Below, in pieces: positions 1 to 7,297 of a stretch of DNA of 10,087 bases; within the stretch, counting starts at the first letter, position 1, and the number at the start of each line of letters is the position of its first letter. Source of the DNA: Chitinophagaceae bacterium (GTDB lineage Bacteria > Bacteroidota > Bacteroidia > Chitinophagales > Chitinophagaceae); contig CANKGM010000053.1 in assembly GCA_947481355.1 (NCBI GenBank), forward strand, positions 1 to 10,087. The letters are read 5' to 3'. Both the position numbers and the translations under genes were made by a program. The notes under the pieces are model-generated. The model did no database searches. It was not told where the DNA came from and saw only the letters and a list, made by a program, of their open reading frames with translations.

Positions 1-799
1 AAACCTCTTCCCTATTATAGCTGATTCACCAAGACTTGGAACCAGTAGTTACCGAGAATACATCAGCGAATGTGCAAAACAGATACCTCTTCAATTTTTA
101 TCATTCGATAACTACCCTGTTTTCAAAGACGAACTGCATGAAAGATGGTATGAAAACCTAGAGGAGTTTGCAGACGAGTCAAGAAAAGCAGCAAAGCCAT
201 TTTGGGCATTTGCATTGACCACCAACTATGATGAGGATCACCTTACTCCCCAAACATTAGCTGCAATGAGGCTTCAGGTATATAGAAACTTGGCATATGG
301 AGCTCAGGGCATTCAATACTTTACCTATTGGTCTGCCACTTCAGTTAATAGTCCATCTGTTGAAGATCAACGAGGCGCTCCAATCACGGCCGCTGGAAAA
401 AGAACTGTTGTCTATGATAGAATAAAACTAATGAGTGAGGAAATAAAAACCCTTTCAGGCGTTTTTCTTGGATCAAAAGTGGTTTGGGTAAGGCATACCG
501 GAAAAGGACGTATTCCAATTGGCACAGTAAGGTTAACTACACTCCCTGAGCAGATTAAAGTGCTGGAAACAAATGGTGCACCGGCATTAGTATCATTATT
601 AGAAAATGGAGATAATTATTTTTTAATAACCATAAACAAAGACTTTTTGCATAGCATCAACTTAACTTTCTACGGCGACAATACCGTGAAAAAAATACTT
701 AAGGATGGATCAATAGTCCCCGCTAGTGTTTATGAAAATTCCTTAGAATTAGACCCGGGTGATGCTGCGATCTATATGTTCCCGAAGAATAAAAAATAA
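1..799 (+). CDS. TIM-barrel glycoside hydrolase (clan GH-A / beta-galactosidase-like), 3' portion
   Basis: The frame is open from position 2 to the TAA at 797-799, giving 265 visible residues; the start lies left of the window. No ATG is needed inside the window, and the TTG at 215 falls in the middle of a conserved strand, so it is not the start. Visible residues about 1-110 look like the last part of an (alpha/beta)8 barrel: FDNYPVF (35-41) resembles a late barrel strand, PFWAFAL (66-72) the next one, and LAYGAQGIQYFTYW (97-110) the final strand and helix. Residues about 150-265 look like a small C-terminal beta domain ending in DPGDAAIYMF. The pattern is typical of Bacteroidota polysaccharide-degrading proteins, so a role in glycan breakdown is inferred. 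The exact family (GH42-like or other) and substrate cannot be told, and no acidic residue sits on the PFWAFAL strand, where the GH-A nucleophile is usually found. It converges on the efflux operon across a shared terminator. Confidence 0.7.
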   Translation, partial: NLFPIIADSPRLGTSSYREYISECAKQIPLQFLSFDNYPVFKDELHERWYENLEEFADESRKAAKPFWAFALTTNYDEDHLTPQTLAAMRLQVYRNLAYGAQGIQYFTYWSATSVNSPSVEDQRGAPITAAGKRTVVYDRIKLMSEEIKTLSGVFLGSKVVWVRHTGKGRIPIGTVRLTTLPEQIKVLETNGAPALVSLLENGDNYFLITINKDFLHSINLTFYGDNTVKKILKDGSIVPASVYENSLELDPGDAAIYMFPKNKK

Positions 800-819
800 G
801 AAAATATGATGGTATATAT

Positions 820-850
820 TTAAAAAAGCGGACTAGGTCCGCTTTTTTAA
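820..850. terminator. bidirectional rho-independent terminator
   Basis: A perfect inverted repeat has a 14-bp stem (820-833 paired with 837-850) and a TAG loop. The GC-rich core GCGGAC/GTCCGC is flanked by six A on one side and six T on the other, so each strand presents a hairpin followed by a U-tract. It lies 21 bp after the stop of the hydrolase gene and 19 bp after the stop of the convergent outer-membrane channel gene, and should end both transcripts. Confidence 0.9.
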
Positions 851-868
851 TTTCAAACTGAAGTTTAA

Positions 869-2302
869 TTAATTCCATCCACCGCCTAACGACTTATACA
901 TATTGGTCATTGAATTAAACTGACGCTTTTTAACATCAACTAATTCCAATTTAGAAGCTAATGCTTCCTTTTGCGCCATCAATACTTCCAAGTAATTAGC
1001 CTTCGCAGATTTGAACAATTCATTTGAAATATCAATTGACGCTGAACGCGTTTCAACTTCTTTAGACTTTAAAGCAAATAACTGCTGGAGATTTTTAATG
1101 TTAGACATTTCATTTGAAACTTCAACGTATCCATTTAGAATTGCTTTTTGATAATTGTACATTGCCTGTACCTGATACGTTTTGGCTTTGCTGAATTCAG
1201 CCTTGATGGCGTTACGATTAATTAATGGCGCAGTAAGATCTCCCAACAACGAAAATGCCAATGATTCAGGAGTAGTAAACAAATACGATTGCTTAAAAGC
1301 TTGGAACCCTAACTGTCCAGTAATTCCTAATGAGGGATAAAACTCAGATTGTGCAACTTTTACATCACATTTAGTAGCAAACAATTCAAGCTCTGCTTGT
1401 TTAATATCCGTCCTATTCTTTAACAATTGAGATGGAATACCTGTATTTAATTGAATAGGTAGCTTTTCTAAAAAAGTTGATTTGTTTCGAACTACAGGTT
1501 GCGGATAACGTCCGGCTAAGAAATTGATTTTATTTTCGTTTTCCGTGATTTGCTGAAGTATATCATATTCCAAACTCTGTGAATTATATACCTGAGCTTC
1601 AAATTGCCTTACCGCTAATTCAGTTACCACTGAAGCTTGTTTCATCACCTTTACTATTTCCAATGCATTTTTCTGCAATTGAATTGTTTCTCGAACGATA
1701 TCCAACTGGGTATCTAATGCTAACAATTCATAATATGAATTAGCAATCTCTGAAACCAAATTAGTTAGTACGAAATTTTTACCTTCAACCGAGCTGAGGT
1801 ATCGAGCAAAAGCCGCCCTCTTTGCATTATGAAATTTACCCCAGACATCTGCTTCCCAACTGGTTCTGAATCCAACGAAATAATCTCGCAACACCTCCGG
1901 TACTCGCTTTCCAGGAGTAATATCTGCCGAAGCATCACCCGCACCTTGAGATGTATAATGACCAACTTTTTCAACGCCCATACCCACTGCACCAGATACA
2001 GATGGGAGTAAAAATGACTTTCTAAATCGAACATCATTTTGAGCAAGTTGTATATCCTGCAACGTCATTAATACATCCAGGTTATTTTTGAGTGCCGTAT
2101 CAATCAAGGCAGACAAATTATTGTCTGAAAAGAATTCTTTCCATTTCAAGTCTGCCGAATTCGTAGTATCAGTATTACCGGTATATGTTACTGGTATTGG
2201 TTTGGTGTCTATTGATTGAACAATGGCAGGAAGTTTACAGCTTGAGTAAACAATGCAAATCAATAAAAAGACGACACCTTTATATTTATTCAATAGATTC
2301 AT
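869..2302 (-). CDS. TolC/NodT-family outer-membrane efflux lipoprotein
   Basis: This 477-residue protein is the outer-membrane channel of the tripartite pump. The N-terminus is a lipoprotein signal: basic MNLLNKYKG, a hydrophobic stretch (10-19), and YSSC with the lipidated Cys at 22. Two outer-membrane efflux protein repeats follow, at roughly 55-265 and 285-470. Family landmarks are ALKNNLDVL (70-78), LLPSVSG near 98-104, the second-repeat signature LLKNRTDIKQAELEL (293-307, usually RPD; here RTD), LTAPLINR (356-363) and the typical C-terminal LGGGW (472-476). Length fits the OprM/NodT class. The ATG at 2302 lies one base after the stop of the pump gene, so the two are almost certainly co-transcribed and probably translationally coupled. 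In this family three copies form a trimeric beta-barrel with a long periplasmic alpha-helical tunnel. Substrates are not readable from the sequence. Confidence 0.95.
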   Translation of the reverse strand: MNLLNKYKGVVFLLICIVYSSCKLPAIVQSIDTKPIPVTYTGNTDTTNSADLKWKEFFSDNNLSALIDTALKNNLDVLMTLQDIQLAQNDVRFRKSFLLPSVSGAVGMGVEKVGHYTSQGAGDASADITPGKRVPEVLRDYFVGFRTSWEADVWGKFHNAKRAAFARYLSSVEGKNFVLTNLVSEIANSYYELLALDTQLDIVRETIQLQKNALEIVKVMKQASVVTELAVRQFEAQVYNSQSLEYDILQQITENENKINFLAGRYPQPVVRNKSTFLEKLPIQLNTGIPSQLLKNRTDIKQAELELFATKCDVKVAQSEFYPSLGITGQLGFQAFKQSYLFTTPESLAFSLLGDLTAPLINRNAIKAEFSKAKTYQVQAMYNYQKAILNGYVEVSNEMSNIKNLQQLFALKSKEVETRSASIDISNELFKSAKANYLEVLMAQKEALASKLELVDVKKRQFNSMTNMYKSLGGGWN

Positions 2303-2303
2303 A

Positions 2304-5300
2304 TTATTTTATTTCTTCAGTTAAAGGATTTTCCTCTTCATTTTCTACCATTGGATGCTTTTCAGAGATGCGTGCAAATATGTAGTATAAACCAGGAATA
2401 ATTAAAACGCCAAAGATTGTACCGAATAACATCCCCCCTGCGGCAGCAGAGCCTATGGTTCTATTTCCAATTGCACCTGGACCAGAAGCCAATACAAGAG
2501 GAATCAACCCTGCGATAAATGCGAAGGAAGTCATTAAGATGGGCCTTAGTCGAATCGCAGCACCTTCAATAGCAGCTTGTATTACTGTTCTACCGGCCCG
2601 ATGCCGTTGCACCGCAAACTCTACTATAAGTACTGCATTCTTCCCAAGCAAACCAATAAGCATTACCAATGAAATTTGTGCATAGATATTATTCTCTAGG
2701 CCCAATAATTTTAATAATAAAAATGCCCCAAAGATTCCGGTAGGTAATGATAGTAGAATTGGGAATGGCAGAATAAAACTTTCATATTGAGCAGCCAAGA
2801 TCAAATAAACAAATATCAAGCATATCAGAAATATGTAAATCGCTTGATTTCCCGTTCTTACTTCATCTTTTGATATACCTGCCCAATCAATTCCAAAACC
2901 TCTTGGTAATTTATTTTTAGCAACCTCAGCAATAGTAGATAAAGCAGTACCACTGCTATAACCAGGTGCTGCGCCACCACTCACCTCGGATGCATTATAC
3001 ATGTTATGTCGTGTAATTTCTGAAAGTCCATAGACTTTCTCCATCTTCATGAAAGCAGAGAATGGTACCATTTCATCACGATCATTTTTCACATATAGCT
3101 TCATAACGTCTTGAGGCAATGATCTATATTGAGGTAGCGCTTGCACCATAACCTTGTATTGCCTATCATACTTAATAAAACTTGTTTCGTAGTTACTTCC
3201 AATAAGAGTTGATAACGTACTCATTGCATTTTCAATACTTACCCCCTTTTGTTGTGCTTTATCATTGTCTATATTCAGCATATACTGAGGGAAACTTGCA
3301 CTATAAAAAGTAAAAACAGAACTCAATTCAGGTCGCTTGTTCAATTCACTCACAAAATCTTTACTGACAGTTTCCATTTTTTTATAGTCCCCACTTCCAC
3401 TCTTATCCAATAAACGAAGCTCGAAGCCTCCGGCAGCACCATATCCTGGAACTGCAGGTGGTGGGAAAAATTCAATAGAAGCACCTTTAATATCTTTCGT
3501 CTTTTCTTCTAATTCCTTCATTACCTCCTCTACTGAATGTTTTCGTTCGTCCCAGCTTTTTAAGTTAATAAGACAGGTACCTGAGTTGGCGCCGGTTCCC
3601 TCTGATAAAATTTCATAACCAGCTAAAGATGAAACGGATTTCACATCCTCTATACCTTGAGCGATACGTTGTACTTGAGAACTAATTGCATCAGTTCTCT
3701 CTAGCGTAGAACCAGGAGGGGTTAAAATGATGGCGTAAAATACACCTTGATCTTCATTGGGTATAAATCCAGATGGAATTCGAGTAGTCAATTGCCAAGT
3801 TGCAAGACAAAAAATAAGTAACGCTAGAATGGTTACTACTCTTCTATTTACTATAGACAATAAGACCGTTCTATATTTTCCTAAAACACGATTAAACCAA
3901 TTGTTGAATCCGTCCAAAAATCGGTTCAGTAAATTTCGCTTACGCTTCACACCATGCGTATTCTTTAGAATAATCGCACACAATGCAGGAGTAAGTGTTA
4001 AGGCAATCACACCAGAAAGAATGATTGACGTAGCCATGGTTACAGAAAACTGGCGATAAAATATTCCTACTGGCCCAGACATAAATGCAACTGGTATGAA
4101 TACAGCAGCCATAACGAGTGTAATCGCAATAATGGCACCACTTATTTCAGACATGGCGATTTCTGTTGCACGAAGCGGATCTAAATTTTCTTCTTCCATC
4201 TTTGCATGCACAGCCTCAACCACAACAATTGCATTGTCAACCACAATTCCTATTGCCAATACTAGAGCGAATAACGTAATCAAGTTTAAATTGATGCCAA
4301 AAAATTGCATGAAGAAAAATGTTCCTATCAAGGATACAGGAACAGCAATGGCTGGAATAAGGGTTGAACGCCAATCACCAAGAAATATAAATACAACTAA
4401 ACTAACCAACAAGAAAGCTTCTATCAAGGTATGAATTACTTTTTCAATAGATGCATCCAAAAATTTTGATACATCATAACTAATTTCATAATCCATTCCC
4501 TTGGGGAAAGATGACTCTTTTATCTCAGCCATCTTAGCTTTTATATTTTCAATAACTTTACTTGCATTGCTTCCATATGACTGCTTAATCATGATCGCAG
4601 CAGAAGGTTTGCCATTTAATTTAGAATAGAGATCATAATATGCAGCACCAAATTCAACGTCGGCAACATCCTTGATCCTAAGTATTTCCCCATTAGGGTT
4701 TGATCTCAAGACAATATTTTCATAGCCTTCTTTTGTATTATATCGACCGGGATATTTTAAGACATATTCAAATGACTGAGATTTTTTACCAGAACTCTCT
4801 CCAGTTTTCCCAGGCGATGCTTCTAAACTTTGTTCATCAAGCGCCTTTAATACTTCATCTGCAGAAACTTTATATGCTAACATTCGGTCAGGCTTTAGCC
4901 AAATCCGCATTGCATATTCCCTATTACCTAGAATATCAGCATATCCTACACCATCGATTCTCTTTAAATCAGAAAGCACGTTGATGTCAGCAAAATTGTA
5001 TAGGAAATTAACATCCAAATTTGGATCGGTACTGTATAAATTAATATACATAAGCATGTTAGACTCTTCTCTTGTGATTTTTACCCCTTCTCTAACAACA
5101 ATTGGTGGTAGTTTATTGATTACAGCTGCAACACGATTTTGAACATTCACTGAGGCAATGTTTGGATCTGTACCCAATTCAAAAACAACTTGTATGGTGG
5201 CTGTACCATCATTACCCGCATCCGAAGCAATGTACTTCATGCCAGGTATACCATTGATTGCTCGTTCAAGAGGAATTACAACAGCCTTAATCATCAACTC

Positions 5301-5462
5301 TCCATTTGCACCAGGGTACTCTGCATTGATATTAACCTTTGGAGGCGAAATCGATGGAAACTGTGTAACCGGTAGCTGCATAATAGCCAATCCGCCAAGC
5401 AATGTTATAATGAGCGAAATAACAATAGATAAGACAGGTCTATGAATAAATTTATTGAACAT
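2304..5462 (-). CDS. RND multidrug efflux pump, HAE1 family (AcrB-like permease)
   Basis: This 1052-residue inner-membrane proton/drug antiporter is close in length to E. coli AcrB (1049). The start is the ATG at 5462 (MFNKFIHRPVLSIV), which gives the standard RND N-terminus; an upstream in-frame start at 5543 would run into the adaptor gene. TM1 is at 8-28, a large periplasmic porter loop spans about 30-335, TM2-TM6 cover about 340-497, TM7 is at about 542-560, a second porter loop spans about 562-870, and TM8-TM12 run from about 872 to 1031. Relay residues are D409 with N410 in TM4 (Asp-Asp in AcrB), K941 in TM10 (GKNAVLIVEFA), R971 and T978 (RLRPILMT). FIPNEDQG (566-573) is a family motif. 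Gaps are 28 bp to the adaptor and 1 bp to the channel gene; the leader before the ATG is A-rich. Assignment to HAE1 is firm; the substrate range is unknown. Confidence 0.96.
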   Translation of the reverse strand: MFNKFIHRPVLSIVISLIITLLGGLAIMQLPVTQFPSISPPKVNINAEYPGANGELMIKAVVIPLERAINGIPGMKYIASDAGNDGTATIQVVFELGTDPNIASVNVQNRVAAVINKLPPIVVREGVKITREESNMLMYINLYSTDPNLDVNFLYNFADINVLSDLKRIDGVGYADILGNREYAMRIWLKPDRMLAYKVSADEVLKALDEQSLEASPGKTGESSGKKSQSFEYVLKYPGRYNTKEGYENIVLRSNPNGEILRIKDVADVEFGAAYYDLYSKLNGKPSAAIMIKQSYGSNASKVIENIKAKMAEIKESSFPKGMDYEISYDVSKFLDASIEKVIHTLIEAFLLVSLVVFIFLGDWRSTLIPAIAVPVSLIGTFFFMQFFGINLNLITLFALVLAIGIVVDNAIVVVEAVHAKMEEENLDPLRATEIAMSEISGAIIAITLVMAAVFIPVAFMSGPVGIFYRQFSVTMATSIILSGVIALTLTPALCAIILKNTHGVKRKRNLLNRFLDGFNNWFNRVLGKYRTVLLSIVNRRVVTILALLIFCLATWQLTTRIPSGFIPNEDQGVFYAIILTPPGSTLERTDAISSQVQRIAQGIEDVKSVSSLAGYEILSEGTGANSGTCLINLKSWDERKHSVEEVMKELEEKTKDIKGASIEFFPPPAVPGYGAAGGFELRLLDKSGSGDYKKMETVSKDFVSELNKRPELSSVFTFYSASFPQYMLNIDNDKAQQKGVSIENAMSTLSTLIGSNYETSFIKYDRQYKVMVQALPQYRSLPQDVMKLYVKNDRDEMVPFSAFMKMEKVYGLSEITRHNMYNASEVSGGAAPGYSSGTALSTIAEVAKNKLPRGFGIDWAGISKDEVRTGNQAIYIFLICLIFVYLILAAQYESFILPFPILLSLPTGIFGAFLLLKLLGLENNIYAQISLVMLIGLLGKNAVLIVEFAVQRHRAGRTVIQAAIEGAAIRLRPILMTSFAFIAGLIPLVLASGPGAIGNRTIGSAAAGGMLFGTIFGVLIIPGLYYIFARISEKHPMVENEEENPLTEEIK

Positions 5463-5490
5463 ATTTTTTTCTTTATTAAAATTATACGAC

Positions 5491-6570
5491 TTACATCTTA
5501 ATGGATAACTGCCCCATAACCTGTTCCGGAGAGATGAAGTCAAACTTTATCTTATCATCCTCTTTAACGTTTTGAACACCCTCTAAGAGAATTTTATCTG
5601 AAGTAGAAAGGCCACTATCAATAATATATAAATTCGGTAATTTTTGTTTGATAGTTATATTTCTTGATTTTACAACGTTCTTATCATCAACTACATACAC
5701 ATATATCTTGTCCTGAATTTCGTAAGTTGCTTTTTGAGGAATGATTAATGCGTTTTTCAAATCCATTTTTAGTTGAACTTTTCCAGTCTCCCCATGCTTT
5801 AAAAGATAGTCGGGATTAGGAAATTTTGCTCGGAATGCAATATTTCCTGTTTCATTGTCGAACTGTCCTTCAATATTTTGAATATGTCCCTTATACTTAT
5901 GAGGTTGATTATTTGCAAGTAATAATGTTAATTGACTCTTTTCAGAGTTATCATTTCGATTTTTAAAATCTAAGTACTCCACTTCAGAAACATTGAAATA
6001 AGCATAAATCTCCCTGTTATTAGAAAGTGTAGTCAACAAAGTACCCTCATCAATAAGACTTCCTGTTTTAAATTGAATTCTATCAATTATACCATCAAAA
6101 GGAGCAGTAACTTGTGTGTAAGAATATTCTAACTCAGCAAGCGCTACCTCGGCTTTTGCTTCATCAAGCTTAGCAACCGCCATAGCTAATTCAGATTGTG
6201 AAACAATGTTTTTTTCAGCCAATTTTTTTACATTTTGCATTTCTAAATCAGCTGTACGAGCCTCTGCCCTAACTTTCATCAACTCAGCTTCGTATTGCCT
6301 TGGCCTAATAGTGAAAAGCAACTGCCCAGCCTTAACATGCTGTCCTTCGTCAACATTGATGGTTTCGATAAACCCTTTCACTTTCGCACGAATTTCAATA
6401 TTTTGAAGAGATTGAATCTGAGCGACATACTCCTTATCGAAAGAGGTATCCATTAGGACTGGGCTAGTAACTGTAAATTTTCCAGCTTCAGCTTTTTCCT
6501 CTTGCTTAGGTTTGCAAGCAGTAAATCCAATAAAAAAAATCAGTGCGGACAAAAACATTAATTTATTCAT
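5491..6570 (-). CDS. RND efflux periplasmic adaptor lipoprotein (membrane fusion protein, AcrA-like)
   Basis: This 359-residue protein bridges the inner-membrane pump and the outer-membrane channel. The ATG at 6570 (MNKLMFLSAL) is preferred because it gives a compact lipoprotein signal with lipobox FTAC and the lipidated Cys at 19; an in-frame GTG at 6588 would only add six residues. The lipoyl/barrel-sandwich half motif AKVKGFIETINVDEGQHVK is at 62-80, followed by a helical hairpin (about 92-150) and the second lipoyl half TQVTAPFDGIID (152-163). The beta-barrel and membrane-proximal domains include a segment near 246-267 ending HGETGKVQL and ALIIPQKATYE (274-284), which is typical of HAE1 adaptors. 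It is the first gene of the operon, 28 bp before the pump. I found no clear TAnnTTTG promoter in the 200 bp upstream. Confidence 0.95.
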   Translation of the reverse strand: MNKLMFLSALIFFIGFTACKPKQEEKAEAGKFTVTSPVLMDTSFDKEYVAQIQSLQNIEIRAKVKGFIETINVDEGQHVKAGQLLFTIRPRQYEAELMKVRAEARTADLEMQNVKKLAEKNIVSQSELAMAVAKLDEAKAEVALAELEYSYTQVTAPFDGIIDRIQFKTGSLIDEGTLLTTLSNNREIYAYFNVSEVEYLDFKNRNDNSEKSQLTLLLANNQPHKYKGHIQNIEGQFDNETGNIAFRAKFPNPDYLLKHGETGKVQLKMDLKNALIIPQKATYEIQDKIYVYVVDDKNVVKSRNITIKQKLPNLYIIDSGLSTSDKILLEGVQNVKEDDKIKFDFISPEQVMGQLSIKM

Positions 6571-6771
6571 AGCATTAAAATATTTCACATAAAATTTTGA
6601 AACCTAACTATACATTAATTAAATCGGCTAAAAACTATATATACAAGAGAGTAGTAAAAAATCAGAGAAAATAAGATTAAGTCGAGAGCTATATTGAAAT
6701 AGTCTATGTGTATAAAGTGAATTATCCAGAGTAGAGTTAACTACTTGGAGCGACTACTTCACTGTTAAAAA
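6571..6771. other. intergenic region upstream of the efflux operon
   Basis: This is 201 bp of AT-rich sequence between the small exported protein gene and the adaptor gene, both on the - strand. It should hold the efflux promoter and any operator. On the - strand, partial matches to the TAnnTTTG box lie at 6630-6637 (TAGTTTTT) and 6599-6606 (TAGGTTTC), each with one mismatch and no good TTG at the right distance. An imperfect inverted repeat lies at 6685-6705 (AGA-G-CTAT ... ATAG-TCT). No coding frame or RNA gene is evident. Confidence 0.5.
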
Positions 6772-7131
6772 TCAAAGTCTAAATGAACCAATAAATAAAA
6801 AGAGAGAAGGATGTAATCGATAAAAATAACTCTTAGAGTTGATTATTAGCGTATTCTGCTTAGCAAATGAGTATGCAAGATTTTCAGTTATATAATGCCC
6901 TTTTTTTGCAACTTGAAAAATCTTTCGTTCTGAATCAGGTAGATCATCTTCATCGATATCTATAAAAGAAATAGCTAAACTTAAGTTGTTTTGTTGAGGG
7001 CTATGTTGAAATGAAAAAGTATCATGCTGAGTAATAGCAAATCGGCTACTGGATAAATCTGATTGATTATGAGCTGATACAGGGAGCGCTATGGCAAACA
7101 AAAGACTTAAACTAAAAATTATGAACCTCAT
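6772..7131 (-). CDS. small exported protein of unknown function
   Basis: This 119-residue protein is not recognised as any family. The ATG at 7131 is chosen because MRFIIFSLSLLFAIALPVSA forms a clean Sec signal peptide, with likely cleavage after VSA at residue 20; a TTG at 7143 would add only four residues. The predicted mature part of about 99 residues begins with a Ser/Gln/His-rich segment (21-50), followed by the acidic cluster DIDEDDLPDSERK (58-70), a mixed region, and a tail rich in Phe, Leu and Tyr (101-119) ending GSFRL. There is no Cys and no lipobox, so it should be soluble and periplasmic or secreted, unless the hydrophobic tail (109-115) touches a membrane. It is divergent from the LTA-synthase-like gene at 7298 and reads toward the efflux operon 201 bp away. 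Co-transcription with the pump is possible but unproven. The signal peptide is the main reason to believe it is a real gene. Confidence 0.6.
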   Translation of the reverse strand: MRFIIFSLSLLFAIALPVSAHNQSDLSSSRFAITQHDTFSFQHSPQQNNLSLAISFIDIDEDDLPDSERKIFQVAKKGHYITENLAYSFAKQNTLIINSKSYFYRLHPSLFLFIGSFRL

Positions 7132-7221
7132 ATCAGGAAGCAAGATACGAAGAGATATGATAGAATAGGTTCGGCTTGATATTTTAAATAGTTATTAACA
7201 TTTTTTTTGATTTAATAATAA

Positions 7222-7254
7222 TTGTCTTTACTTTTTTCTAAATATTTAATTTTG
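7222..7254 (+). promoter_or_regulatory. Bacteroidota-type promoter for the LTA-synthase-like gene
   Basis: The -7 box TAATTTTG (7247-7254) matches the Bacteroidota consensus TAnnTTTG exactly. A TTG (7222-7224) lies 22 bp upstream, within the tolerated range for the -33 element. Transcription would begin near 7260, giving a leader of about 35-40 nt before the TTG start at 7298. The surroundings are strongly AT-rich. The match is by eye, and the -33 element is the weaker half. Confidence 0.55.
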
Positions 7255-7297
7255 CTATGATTAGTTAATTTGGCACTGATTTTAATACCTCAACGCA

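Noticed and set aside
1765..2046. Open frame of 93 codons on the - strand inside the channel gene
   Set aside because: It overlaps the channel gene in another frame and has no domain or signal; the channel protein is clearly the coding frame.
3757..5445. Several + strand open frames of 60-112 codons antisense to the RND gene
   Set aside because: They are shadows of a strongly conserved gene; their translations have the composition expected from complementing membrane-protein codons and no recognisable motif.
5463..5543. Extended N-terminus of the RND pump starting at 5543
   Set aside because: It would overlap the adaptor gene by 53 bp and add 27 polar residues that do not belong to RND pumps; the ATG at 5462 gives the standard N-terminus.
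6599..6637. Candidate -7 boxes TAGTTTTT and TAGGTTTC on the - strand
   Set aside because: Each lacks one consensus base and has no TTG at the proper spacing, so no promoter is called.
6685..6705. Imperfect inverted repeat AGA-G-CTAT ... ATAG-TCT upstream of the efflux operon
   Set aside because: It has a bulge and a central mismatch, and no partner copy nearby; in AT-rich DNA it may be chance, so it is not called an operator.
6731..6744. Palindrome around AGTTAACT
   Set aside because: It is too short and has no T-run for a terminator; such palindromes are frequent by chance.
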